Positions 13,701 through 57,262 of a stretch of DNA of 64,000 nt are shown piece by piece. Position 1 is the first letter of the stretch, and each line of letters starts with the position of its first letter. Source of the DNA: Ryuthela nishihirai (lineage: Eukaryota; Arthropoda; Arachnida; Araneae; Heptathelidae). Both the position numbers and the translations under genes were made by a program. The DNA lies in NCBI GenBank assembly GCA_038380435.1, contig JAWZYU010000732.1:1-64000 (forward strand), read 5' to 3'. The notes beneath the pieces are model-generated. The model made no database searches, was not told the DNA's origin, and worked only from the letters and a program-made list of their open reading frames with translations.

Positions 13701-16700
13701 AAGTACGTATTACTCGACTTTAAAAGGGCTTTCCAATGACGCAATCCCCGAAGCTCTAGCTCAATTAGAGAAAAACTTCATTTGTAGAATTTTGTTACAC
13801 GTTTTTGGCTTTTTCTCGTGAACCAGAAGTCGGATGACCTTTCTGTAAAGTACGTATTACTCGACTTTAAAAGGGCTTTCCAATGACGCAATCCCCGAAG
13901 CTCTAGCTCAATTAGAGAAAAACTTCATTTGTAGAATTTTGTTACACGTTTTTGGCTTTTTCTCGTGAACCAGAGATCGGATGACCTTTCTGTAAAGTAC
14001 GTATTACTCGACTTTAAAAGGGCTTTCCAATGACGCAATCCCCGAAGCTCTAGCTCAATTAGAGAAAAACTTCATTTGTAGAATTTTGTTACACGTTTTT
14101 GGCTTTTTCTCGTGAACCAGAAGTCGGATGACCTTTCTGTAAAGTACGTATTACTCGACTTTAAAAGGGCTTTCCAATGACGCAATCCCCGAAGCTCTAG
14201 CTCAATTAGAGAAAAACTTCATTTGTAGAATTTTGTTACACGTTTTTGGCTTTTTCTCGTGAACCAGAGATCGGATGACCTTTCTGTAAAGTACGTATTA
14301 CTCGACTTTAAAAGGGCTTTCCAATGACGCAATCCCCGAAGCTCTAGCTCAATTAGAGAAAAACTTCATTTGTAGAATTTTGTTACACGTTTTTGGCTTT
14401 TTCTCGTGAACCAGAGATCGGATGACCTTTCTGTAAAGTACGTATTACTCGACTTTAAAAGGGCTTTCCAATGACGCAATCCCCGAAGCTCTAGCTCAAT
14501 TAGAGGAAAACTTCATTTGTAGAATTTTGTTACACGTTTTTGGCTTTTTCTCGTGAACCAGAAGTCGGATGACCTTTCTGTAAAGTACGTATTACTCGAC
14601 TTTAAAAGGGCTTTCCAATGACGCAATCCCCTAAGCTCTAGCTCAATTAGAGAAAAACTTCATTTGTAGAATTTTGTTACACGTTTTTGGCTTTTTCTCG
14701 TGAACCAGAAGTCGGATGACCTTTCCGTAAAGTACGTATTACTCGACTTTAAAAGGGCTTTCCAATGACGCAATCCCCGAAGCTCTAGCTCAATTAGAGA
14801 AAAACTTCATTTGTAGAATTTTGTTACACGTTTTTGGCTTTTTCTCGTGAACCAGAAGTCGGATGACCTTTCTGTAAAGTACGTATTACTCGACTTTAAA
14901 AGGGCTTTCCAATGACGCAATCCCCGAAGCTCTAGCTCAATTAGAGAAAAACTTCATTTGTAGAATTTTGTTACACGTTTTTGGCTTTTTCTCGTGAACC
15001 AGAGATCGGATGACCTTTCTGTAAAGTACGTATTACTCGACTTTAAAAGGGCTTTCCAATGACGCAATCCCCGAAGCTCTAGCTCAATTAGAGAAAAACT
15101 TCATTTGTAGAATTTTGTTACACGTTTTTGGCTTTTTCTCGTGAACCAGAGATCGGATGACCTTTCTGTAAAGTACGTATTACTCGACTTTAAAAGGGCT
15201 TTCCAATGACGCAATCCCCGAAGCTCTAGCTCAATTAGAGAAAAACTTCATTTGTAGAATTTTGTTACACGTTTTTGGCTTTTTCTCGTGAACCAGAAGT
15301 CGGATGACCTTTCTGTAAAGTACGTATTACTCGACTTTAAAAGGGTTTTCCAATGACGCAATCCCCGAAGCTCTAGCTCAATTAGAGAAAAACTTCATTT
15401 GTAGAATTTTGTTACACGTTTTTGGCTTTTTCTCGTGAACCAGAGATCGGATGACCTTTCTGTAAAGTACGTATTACTCGACTTTAAAAGGGCTTTCCAA
15501 TGACGCAATCCCCGAAGCTCTAGCTCAATTAGAGAAAAACTTCATTTGTAGAATTTTGTTACACGTTTTTGGCTTTTTCTCGTGAACCAGAAGTCGGATG
15601 ACCTTTCTGTAAAGTACGTATTACTCGACTTTAAAAGGGCTTTCCAATGACGCAATCCCCGAAGCTCTAGCTCAATTAGAGAAAAACTTCATTTGTAGAA
15701 TTTTGTTACACGTTTTTGGCTTTTTCTCGTGAACCAGAGATCGGATGACCTTTCTGTAAAGTACGTATTACTCGACTTTAAAAGGGCTTTCCAATGACGC
15801 AATCCCCGAAGCTCTAGCTCAATTAGAGAAAAACTTCATTTGTAGAATTTTGTTACACGTTTTTGGCTTTTTCTCGTGAACCAGAAGTCGGATGACCTTT
15901 CTGTAAAGTACGTATTACTCGACTTTAAAAGGGCTTTCCAATGACGCAATCCCCGAAGCTCTAGCTCAATTAGAGAAAAACTTCATTTGTAGAATTTTGT
16001 TACACGTTTTTGGCTTTTTCTCGTGAACCAGAGATCGGATGACCTTTCTGTAAAGTACGTATTACTCGACTTTAAAAGGGCTTTCCAATGACGCAATCCC
16101 CGAAGCTCTAGCTCAATTAGAGAAAAACTTCATTTGTAGAATTTTGTTACACGTTTTTGGCTTTTTCTCGTGAACCAGAGATCGGATGACCTTTCTGTAA
16201 AGTACGTATTACTCGACTTTAAAAGGGCTTTCCAATGACGCAATCCGCGAAGCTCTAGCTCAATTAGAGAAAAACTTCATTTGTAGAATTTTGTTACACG
16301 TTTTTGGCTTTTTCTCGTGAACCAGAAGTCGGATGACCTTTCTGTAAAGTACGTGTTACTCGACTTTAAAAGGGCTTTCCAATGACGCAATCCCCGAAGC
16401 TCTAGCTCAATTAGAGAAAAACTTCATTTGTAGAATTTTGTTACACGTTTTTGGCTTTTTCTCCTGAACCAGAGATCGGATGACCTTTCTGTAAAGTATG
16501 TATTACTCGACTTTAAAAGGGCTTTCCAATGACGCAATCCCCGAAGCTCTAGCTCAATTAGAGAAAAACTTCATTTGTAGAATTTTGTTACACGTTTTTG
16601 GCTTTTTCTCGTGAACCAGAGATCGGATGACCTTTCTGTAAAGTACGTATTACTCGACTTTAAAAGGGCTTTCCAATGATGCAATCCCCGAAGCTCTAGC

Positions 16701-16911
16701 TCAATTAGAGAAAAACTTCATTTGTAGAATTTTGTTACACGTTTTTGGCTTTTTCTCGTGAACCAGAAGTCGGATGACCTTTCTGTAAAGTACGTATTAC
16801 TCGACTTTAAAACGGCTTTCCAATGACGCAATCCCCGAAGCTCTAGCTCAATTAGAGAAAAACTTCATTTGTAGAATTTTGTTACACGTTTTTGGCTTTT
16901 TCTCGTGAACC

Positions 16912-17290
16912 AGAAGTCGGATGACCTTTCTGTAAAGTGCATATTACTCGTCTTTAAAACGGCTTTCCAATGTCGCAATCCCGAAGCTCTAACTCAATTA
17001 GGGAAAAACTTCATTTGTAGAATTTTGTTACATGTTTTCGGCTTTTTCTCGTGAACCAGAGGTCGGATGACCTTTCTGTAAATTATGTATTACTCGTCTT
17101 TAAAACGGCTTTCCAATGACACAATCCCGGAATATCTAGGTCAATTAGGGAGCAACTTCACATGTAGAATTTTGTTACACGTTTTTGACTTTTTCTCGTG
17201 AACCAGAGGTCGGATGACCTTTCTGTAAAGTACGCATTACCTCTCTTTAAAACGGCTTTCCAATGACACAATCTTGGAAGCTCTAGGTTA
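16912..17290. repeat. Diverged satellite cassette B1-B2-B3, copy 6, at the array edge
   Basis: This cassette adjoins the decaying right edge of the array. B2 here has AATATCTAGG instead of AATATATAGG. The following monomers share cassette-type sites (ACACAATC, GGTTAATTAGGGAGC), so the cassette resembles edge monomers more than the array interior. Confidence 0.9.
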
Positions 17291-17728
17291 ATTAGGGAGC
17301 AACTTCACATGTAGAATTTTTTTACGTTTTTATTTTTTTCTCGTGAACCAGTGGTCTGATGACCTTTCTGTAAACTACGTATTACTCGTCGTAGTACTAC
17401 TACGTATTACTCGTACGTACTACGTATTACTCGTCTTTTAAAAGGCTTTCCATTGACACAAGCCCGGGAGCTCTAGGTTAATTAGGGAGCAACTTCACAT
17501 GTAGAATTTTTTTACACGTTTTTGTCTTTTTCTCGTGAACCAGAGGTCGGATGAATTTTCTGTAAAGTACGTATTACTCGCCTTTAAAAGGGCTTTCCAA
17601 TGACACAATCCCGGAAGCTCTATGTCAATTAGGGAACAACTTCACATGTAGAATTTTGTTACACCTTTTTGGCTTTTTCTCGTGAACCGGAGGTCGGATG
17701 ACCTTTCTGTAAAGTACGTATTACTCGT
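17291..17728. repeat. Degenerate edge monomers of the satellite
   Basis: About three strongly diverged monomers end the array. At 17375-17433 the TACGTATTACTCGT part of a monomer is repeated several times in a short local expansion. Recognisable satellite stops at about 17728, after ATTACTCGTC. Confidence 0.9.
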
Positions 17729-19042
17729 CAATAATGAATTCATCATGAGCGAAATTCCCTCCCTTTTTCACTAATTAAGTGAAAGAATTAAAAATAACAG
17801 TTTTTAAAGCAGAAGTGGAATTTTATCTTAGGCACATTTTCATACGTATAAATAAAAAGGTTGAAAGTTTTATATCGAATTTTATTTTAGGTGGGAATTT
17901 GAATTTTTAAACGCAACAAGGTAAATGCATGTAGGAAATTTCGGACCAACTATTAAAATATCTAGAATAATGTGGGTATCCAAGTATGCTTTAAAAAAAC
18001 TTTTCAAAATGCAATGATATAGTTGGCACTTCTATCGAGTATGTTCCTGGCCTACCCCTGAGAAAACATGCGTTGTCGCGATACTGCCCGAAAGAAACTC
18101 ACGCGAAATTTTTCCATAATAAAAATAGATCCTGGTCTCAATCTTAAGAGGCATATTTCAAAAGCCGAAAACTTTGACCCAATCTAGTCAAAATTTGTGA
18201 AAAAACTGATCGTGAATCATTTTCATATCACCAATAAATTCTGAAATATGAATGTTAAAAATCGCCGTTCACACCTACTTACAGCAGAACCTGATAAATC
18301 CATGCACTCGAAAATCCGGAATTCTGAAAAAATGTTTCCCTCTTTCTTTACAATATTTGTATCCTATCCTGCTCTGGAAAGGTGATTGCACTGCTTCTCA
18401 TCAAAATTCACCAATTTCAGAACCAATTTACAAACAGCCAATCAAGACGTGCGGTACTTGGTATCTAGTTCTGTCCTGATATTGGGTGGGTATATGCTTA
18501 ATTATCAGTTCAACACTAGTAATCAAATCTTTAATCGGCAACGGTTGGGCCGAATAGGACCATTTTTGTAAGATATTCATTTCTTGCTTGTTGAATTGGT
18601 GGTCTGTCAGGGTTGACAAAGGAGATATTTTCGCTTGTTTCTGCCGAATTTGTATTTACTGCTAATTGCATAATTTTCTTTTTGTGCCTTTTGTGCATAT
18701 CATGTAATCCTTTTCAATGTAGGAACATAATGCGCATGATATCATCTACTTTTGCTGCTGCGTTTTCAAATGCAATCCGCTTGTATTGTTAAAATACATG
18801 CTGTTCTAAATGCTGTATTTGCTTTCTTTGTGGCCTAATGGTTTGTCTAAGCATTTTAATCTCTGCTATGTTAAGATGCCATTATCGATTTTTTTTCCTG
18901 TTGATTTAAAGGAATTTTGGAATTTATTTTTCTTATAGCCAAGCAAAAATTGGTTGCTTTTTAACTTTCGATTGTTTTCTCCGTTCACTGGTAAACTTCC
19001 AACCGAGCTGTCGTTACAAATCACTAGTGTGTTCATGCTAAG
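17729..19042. other. Unassigned sequence between satellite and fold-back element
   Basis: No convincing gene, RNA or transposon is visible. The open frames here are short (under 80 codons), overlap on both strands and resemble nothing I recognise. The sequence is moderately AT-rich. Confidence 0.6.
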
Positions 19043-19126
19043 AAGCAAATATATAACACAGTGCTACAAAAAACGAAGATATATAAACATATAACACTAT
19101 TACACTCTAAAGTCCTTCTTTTTGTA

Positions 19127-19493
19127 GGAGGCGTGGGTGGCTCAGTCGGTAACGCGCCAGGCTCATAATCTGCAGTTCCCATGTTCGACTCCCAGCTGGG
19201 TCAGTTTTGAGATTTATCTGCACAAAACTCCCTGCCCAAAACACCGATTGGCTTGGAAAAGCCGCCGTCCGCGGATGAGACATTAAGCCGTGGCTCCATG
19301 TGCGGGAAAGCCATACCCTGTGCACGTTAAAGAACACGCTGGATGGCCTTGACGGGAGGCTACCATCTGTCTCCCAACAGCTGTTCCAATGGGTCCCCTT
19401 CCCGCAAACCTTCTCTGAGCCTTCGGGGTCCTTGTGACCTGGCCATTTAGCCCATGGTATACAAAAAAGTGCAGCTCAGAAGTAAAACAACCA
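19127..19493 (+). mobile_element. tRNA-derived SINE family 1, copy a (in left fold-back arm)
   Basis: The 5' end is tRNA-like: an A box TGGCTCAGTCGG at 19137 and a B-box-like GTTCGACTCC about 45 nt later. The anticodon-loop region CTCATAATC resembles elongator tRNA-Met. The family body and the pyrrolic tail AAAACAACC follow. The element interrupts the left arm of the fold-back element, with about 7 bp (TTCTTTT) repeated on both sides. Confidence 0.93.
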
Positions 19494-19830
19494 TACTGTT
19501 CTTTTAGCAATTATTACTGTCCGTGTAATTGAAAGTTTTACTGTTAAATTTTCACCGGAGTCATCAATAGTAAAAGAATAAGATAAATTAATAATCATAA
19601 AATTACTGTGCAGTGCGATATTTGTGTTTTAGGTGCTCCTTTTGCTCCATCCACACTTTCAGCAGTTGTTAGTACTGGTGTTAACTTGTGATTGCCTATC
19701 ACCAAGGGAGTTATTTACACTTTTGCACTCTGCCCAGTAAATCCATGAACACTGTGTCGACGTTTCAAAGCCGTAGGTAGCTCCATTACCGAGTGAACGC
19801 TTATAATAACAACTGCTAGAAGTGTGGATG

Positions 19831-20205
19831 GGTTGGGTTGTTTTAGCTCTGAGCCGCACTTTTTTGCACACCATGGACTAAATGGCCAGGTCACATGGAC
19901 CCCGAAGGCTCAGAGAAGGTGGGGGGAGGGAACCCACTGTTGGGAGACAGATGGTAGCCTCCCGTCAAGGCCATCCAGCGTGTTCTTTAACGTGCACAGG
20001 GTATGGTTCTCCCGCACACGGGGCCACGGCTTAACGTCCCATCCGACAGACGGCGGCTTTTCCAAGCCCATCGGTGTCCCCTACTGACCGTGGGCAGGGC
20101 GGGGAATTTTGCGGAGATAAATCTCAACGCTGACCCAGCTGGGACTCGAACATGGGAACTACAGATACGAGCCTGGCGCGCTACCGACTGAGCCACCCCC
20201 ACCCC
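19831..20205 (-). mobile_element. tRNA-derived SINE family 1, copy b (in right fold-back arm)
   Basis: This is a full-length copy read on the minus strand. It is flanked by an exact 11-bp target duplication, AAGTGTGGATG, at 19820-19830 and 20206-20216. The uninterrupted version of that site is present in the other arm of the fold-back element, which independently confirms the insertion. Confidence 0.96.
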
Positions 20206-20430
20206 AAGTGTGGATGGAGCAAGCAGACCGCCTAAAACATAACTATCACACTGCACAGTAATTTTATGACTATTAATTTGCCTTATTCTTTTACTATTGA
20301 TGACTCTAGTGAAAATTGAACAGAACTTTCATTGCATGGACTGCAACAATTGCTAAAAGAACTTTACAGTACAATAGCGTTATAAGTTTATATGTATATC
20401 TTCGAATTGTGTAGCACTGTGTTATATATT

Positions 20431-21597
20431 TTTCTTGTTAGTGGGATGTTTAAAGAAAGAAATGTTTATTGAGATAGGAAGTGCCGACAATATCAAATAG
20501 CCTCCTAATCGCAGCCATGGAGCAAAGATCTGCCTCCCCCCCCCCCGATTATTAAAGGCTGAAGACAACCATCTACATTGATAAAACTTCCTCCCATGTA
20601 GGTTTGACGATGCCCATAGAAGCAAGGATTCAGGTACCTACAATGTCCTCTGATCAGGATTATCCATCAGTTAATAAAACATATCCTGTTAATCTATTCA
20701 CTAGGGGCTGTCAACCCACCAACAAAGAGAAATTACAGTGGAAGATTTTACCTCAACAGAAACCCGCCAGTACAGAAAATTCAGAATCCATAATCAAGCC
20801 CAGAACCATTTATTCCTTTGAGGTTGGTATACAGGAGATTGTTGGATAGCTCTCCTTCCACTGAATACTTAGCTACTCTTTTGAAGTTTTAATTTGTGAA
20901 AACTTAGCAGTATATCAGATAAAATGAAAAATGGCGGAAAATTATTAAAAGCAACTATAATTGCCTTTTAATCACTGTTCAAACACATCTGGGTTTAAGG
21001 TCTCATCGATGCTTATTAATATTATATTTCAAAAATATTAATGATGTCCTCCTTTAAATATGTCACTGTTTGCACCCAACAAATTATTTAAAAATAGCCA
21101 TAACAAAGGAGTTTATCTTGTTGTAGCACAACTCTTTTTTCAAAATTTTTAAATGTTTGAAACAGAAAATTAATCGTGACTGAATATAACTAATATGATT
21201 ACAATGAAATCATCCTTACTAGATAGAATGCATTAAATATTTTTAAATTAAAAAAAGTTTAAAAACTTTACTTTTAGATGGCGTTCACGATTTGATATCT
21301 CTCCAAACTCACTGAACAGAGAAAATTTTATTACACACACTTAAAATATTTGATGGCGACGATTATAGAATGAAGGAAAAAACTTGTTCTTAAATTTTGC
21401 ATTGCAAAATTAAAATCAATTACATTTTTATGTAATATACTTATAAAATGACCAAAAAACCAAGGTAAAGAATATCAATATTTAATTAGCATTAGTATAT
21501 TTTTATACAGCTTTTCAAAATTCTGTTATTCAAAACGAATGCAAAATCGTAGTTATTCAGCTACATTTAAGGCAATTAAATGTCTCCTTATAATTTA
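20431..21597. other. AT-rich interval holding the 3' UTR of the OTUD6B-like gene
   Basis: The interval has a run of 11 C at about 20539-20550 and otherwise AT-rich unique sequence. The part adjacent to 21598 should be the 3' UTR of the minus-strand gene. I see no separate gene here. Confidence 0.5.
21327..21332 (-). terminator. Candidate polyadenylation signal of the OTUD6B-like gene
   Basis: A minus-strand AATAAA lies about 265 nt past the stop codon and is followed by a GT-rich stretch (GTGAGTTTGG). It is the nearest canonical hexamer I noticed, but the region is AT-rich and chance occurrence is possible. Confidence 0.4.
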
Positions 21598-54234
<32,637 letters not shown>

Positions 54235-54343
54235 CTATAATAATAAACAGTACTTAAAAATATAAAGGTTATTAAAAATTATTTAAAAATATAAGGACTG
54301 TTGTGTCAATTCTATAATATCACTTCAATTGAATTATGGTGAA

Positions 54344-54505
54344 TTGGCAAAATTGAGGCAACTTGGAAAAATCTAAGGCAGTTGACAAAATTCGAAGCCA
54401 TTTGGTAAAATAAAGGCGAGTTGTGAAAATTGGAATTGTTTTTATGCAATTAAGAAGAGTTGGCAAAGTTCGAAGTGACTTGGCAAATTAAGGGGAAATG
54501 TAAAA
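54344..54505 (-). repeat. TTTTGCCAA-type degenerate minisatellite, minus orientation
   Basis: Units such as TTGGCAAAATTGAGGCAACT and TTGACAAAATTCGAAGCC are the reverse complement of the array at 57145-59945. Confidence 0.8.
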
Positions 54506-54529
54506 ATTGGGATATTTATTAAATAATTG

Positions 54530-55960
54530 CATCACAATTATACTCTATCAATTGGAGTGTCAATTCACATAATTGACATCTCAGTATACACTCCAATTCA
54601 CAGAATTAACATTTCAATTTACACTCCAATTCACAGAATTAACATCTCAATTTACACTCTAATTCACACCTCAATAAACACTCCAATTGATCCTGCAATT
54701 GCACACAATTCAGTCAAATCGGCATAACTGGTATTTCAATTCACACCTCAACTGACACTCCAATTCACATCTGAATTGACACTCCGTTGACACAACTGAA
54801 ACCTCAATTGATACTGCAATTAAAACTATTGACACCTCAATTGTCACATCAGTTGACAGTCGAATTGACAACTGAACCTCCAATTGACACAATTTACACC
54901 TCAACTGACCCTCCAATGGACACCTCAATTAGCACTTGAATTCATACAATGGACACCTCAATTGACACCTGAATTAGAACTGCAATTGACACAATTGCCA
55001 TGTCAATTGAGTCAAATGACATTCCAATTAACACCTCAATTGATAATCCAATTGATAGTTGACGGTCAAATGAGTCCCAAAGAATATTACTATTGACACT
55101 CGAATTCAAGAATTGATACCTTAATTAACACCCCAATTGACACCTTAATTGGAATTCCATGAACAATTGACACTCCAATTCTCACATCCGTTGAAAGTTG
55201 AATTGGCAATTGACTCTCCAAGCAACACAATTTACCCCTCATCTGATCCTCCAATGGACACCTTGACACTCGAATTTACACAATTGTCACTTCAATTGAC
55301 ACTAATTTCATGCAATTGGCAGTGAAATTGGCCCTCAATTGACACTCCAGTTGTCATGTCAGTTGACAGTCGAATTGACAATTGACACAATTTACACCTC
55401 AACTGACAATTCGAATTCACACAATTAACACCTCAGTTTAGACTCCAATTGATACTCCATTTGACACCGTTGACACTCCATTTGATACATCAACTGGTAC
55501 TCCAATTGTCATGTCAAATAAGTCACATTGACATTTCAATTAACACCTCAATGAATATTACAATTGACATAATTTACGCTCAATCAACACTCCAATTGTC
55601 TTGTTAACTGACAGTCAAATTGACACTCCAATTGACAGTCAAAGTGACACAATTGACACTCAAATTAACACCTCAGTTTACATTCCATTTGACACCTAAA
55701 TTGAAACTCCCATTGACACCTCAATTGACACAAGTTACACTCCAATGACACAATTTACACCTCAACTGACCCTGCAATTGACACTCCAATTAACACCTCA
55801 ATTGGCATAATTGATACTCCAATTGTCATGTTAATTGACAATCAAATTGATACAAATGACACTTCAATTTATAACTGAATGGACAAAGCAGTTGACACAA
55901 TTGACAGTCCAATATACACAATTGACCATCCAACTGAAAAAGCAATTAGCAAAATGGGCA
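54530..55960. repeat. Degenerate CAATTGACAC-type tandem array
   Basis: About 1.4 kb consists of irregular units such as CACCTCAATTGACACTCCAA of roughly 13 or 26 bp, rich in the palindrome CAATTG. The open frames here (for example 54884-55096) are by-products of the repeat. Confidence 0.93.
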
Positions 55961-56414
55961 TAACTATTGTTATTGTGTATAAAAGTATAATTAGTCTGCC
56001 ATAATGTACAAAACAAATTGTGAGAAGTGCACTTTACGGCCCCTTATTGGAGTTTCTTCAACATTCGATTAAAGCTTGATTTATAATGAGTTTCTGTTGT
56101 CTATGCCGTTTCGGGTGTGTACACAATTGTAGTCATCTTATCTTCTTCCAAAGCTGCTGGTTTTAGTTCCACTTTGCTGTTCAAATTCATAAATTTCGTG
56201 ATTATTAGTATTAAGTACTAATAGAGTTGGAGTGAAATCATCTAGCAACTAAATAAAGTAGATTAAATCTGTTTTTCGTGACCACTGCTTTGGTGAAACC
56301 AATATATCGGTTAAATCTGTGCTTTTTTTAGGCGGAGAAATACACTGCTAATGATTAAGTCTTTAGCGAATAGGCAGAGAAATTTGTTTACATTAAGTCT
56401 CAAATTGGGTGAAA
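55961..56414. other. Unassigned sequence
   Basis: I see no gene, first exon or recognisable element. Possible upstream OTUD6B-like coding sequence was looked for here and not found. Confidence 0.45.
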
Positions 56415-56766
56415 TGGGTTGGGTTGTTTTACCTCTGAACGGTATCTTTTTGCACACCGTGGGCTAAATGGCCAGGTCACATGGACCCCGAAGGCTCAGA
56501 GAAGGTTGGGGGAGGGAACCCACTGGAACAGCTGTTGAGAGACAGATGGTTAGCTCCCGTCAAGCCATCCAGTGTATGGCTCTCCCACACACACGGGGTC
56601 ACAGGCTTAACGTCCCATCCGATGGACGGCGGCCTATTCCAATCCCATCAGTGTCCCCTACTGACCATGGGCAGATGCGAGGAATTTGCTGACCCAGCTG
56701 GGACTCGAACCTGGGAACTACAGATTACGAGCCTGGCACGCTAACCAACTGAGCCACCCCCGCCCC
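56415..56766 (-). mobile_element. tRNA-derived SINE family 1, copy j
   Basis: A nearly full-length copy on the minus strand has intact A and B boxes. It has small deletions in the body, including the TTAACGTGCAC block. Possible 7-bp flanks are GGTGAAA and GGTGAAG. Confidence 0.92.
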
Positions 56767-57144
56767 TAGGTGAAGCGGAATTAAGTATTCTAACCAGTGA
56801 CAATGCCCCCTCCTCATTTTCAGAATGCTAGTAAGGGCAATGGAGGCCAAAATTAATAAACTTGTGCTATTTTTTATTTTATATTTTCCGCCAGGTATTA
56901 TGTATTCGGGAGGGGGGGGGTATCCACGTATGTATCCAGGCTTGGAGTGCTAAATCATTAAAAGCTCAATAATGAAAATTGATAAAAGTATTTACAGGCA
57001 GAGTTCATGTTTTGGAGAAAACTCTGCATTAACAATTTTTCACAATTCTCTTGCATTTTGCCATTTGACTTACAATTTTGCCCGGAAATTATCCCTATAT
57101 TTACATCTTGTCTGAATTGTAGCAAGTCAGTGTTAATTTTCCCT
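56767..57144. other. Unassigned AT-rich sequence
   Basis: A G-run (AGGGGGGGG) followed by TATCCACGTATGTATCCAGG at 56910-56940 may be a decayed transposon end. I see no gene. Confidence 0.45.
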
Positions 57145-57262
57145 TGATTTGGACAACTCTCCATAATTTCACAAAACCAGTCACAATATTTACATCTCTC
57201 CTAAATTTGCCAAGTCACTTAAAAATTATCAAACTCCTCAATATTTTGCCAGGTTTTCTCGA
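57145..57262 (+). repeat. TTTTGCCAA-type degenerate minisatellite, left part
   Basis: Units such as AATTTGCCAAGTCACTT and ATTTTGCCAGGTTTTCTCGA run up to the RTE copy and resume on its far side at 59090. Confidence 0.85.

Larger units (their letters stand above)
1..17728. repeat. 147-bp satellite DNA array (about 120 monomers)
   Basis: The stretch is a head-to-tail tandem array whose common monomer counts to exactly 147 bp. The first repeat measures 148 because of one extra C. Most monomers differ at only a few positions, chiefly AGAAGTCGG against AGAGATCGG after the CTCGTGAACC motif. Each common monomer has one TACGTA palindrome and a short inverted repeat, CTCTA and TAGAG separated by 7 nt. 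No long open frame crosses it and I saw no CENP-B-box-like motif by eye. The array continues past the left edge of the window and becomes diverged near 17290-17728. A centromeric or heterochromatic origin is inference; the repeat itself is direct observation. Confidence 0.98.
19043..20430. mobile_element. Fold-back (long inverted repeat) element carrying two SINEs
   Basis: The left arm (19043-19681) and right arm (19807-20430) are reverse complements of each other over about 240 bp once the inserted SINEs are removed. The outer ends share TATATAACACAGTGCTAC. The inner ends share AGCAGTTGTTA. A central loop of about 125 bp separates the arms. The arms have diverged by scattered substitutions and small indels. 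No transposase is present. A non-autonomous DNA transposon is the simplest reading. The TIR start is uncertain because the inverted similarity runs into the flanking AT-rich bases, so no target duplication could be fixed. Confidence 0.85.

Noticed and set aside
1..17728. Regular repeats resembling a CRISPR array
   Set aside because: There are no unique spacers; the whole 147-bp monomer repeats head to tail, which is satellite DNA in a eukaryotic context.
19107..20256. Overlapping open frames of 60-90 codons on both strands
   Set aside because: They lie in SINE family 1 and recur at every SINE copy (22148-22539, 24283-24523, 25863-26272, 26692-27071, 56468-56744, 62399-62823). The SINE is a non-coding pol III element.
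54527..55096. Repetitive frames rich in Thr, Gln, Leu
   Set aside because: They follow the CAATTGACAC repeat and occur on both strands, with no other coding sign.
55961..56414. Possible first exon of the OTUD6B-like gene
   Set aside because: No minus-strand ATG-led frame with the expected Glu/Lys-rich content and a donor leaving one base was found.
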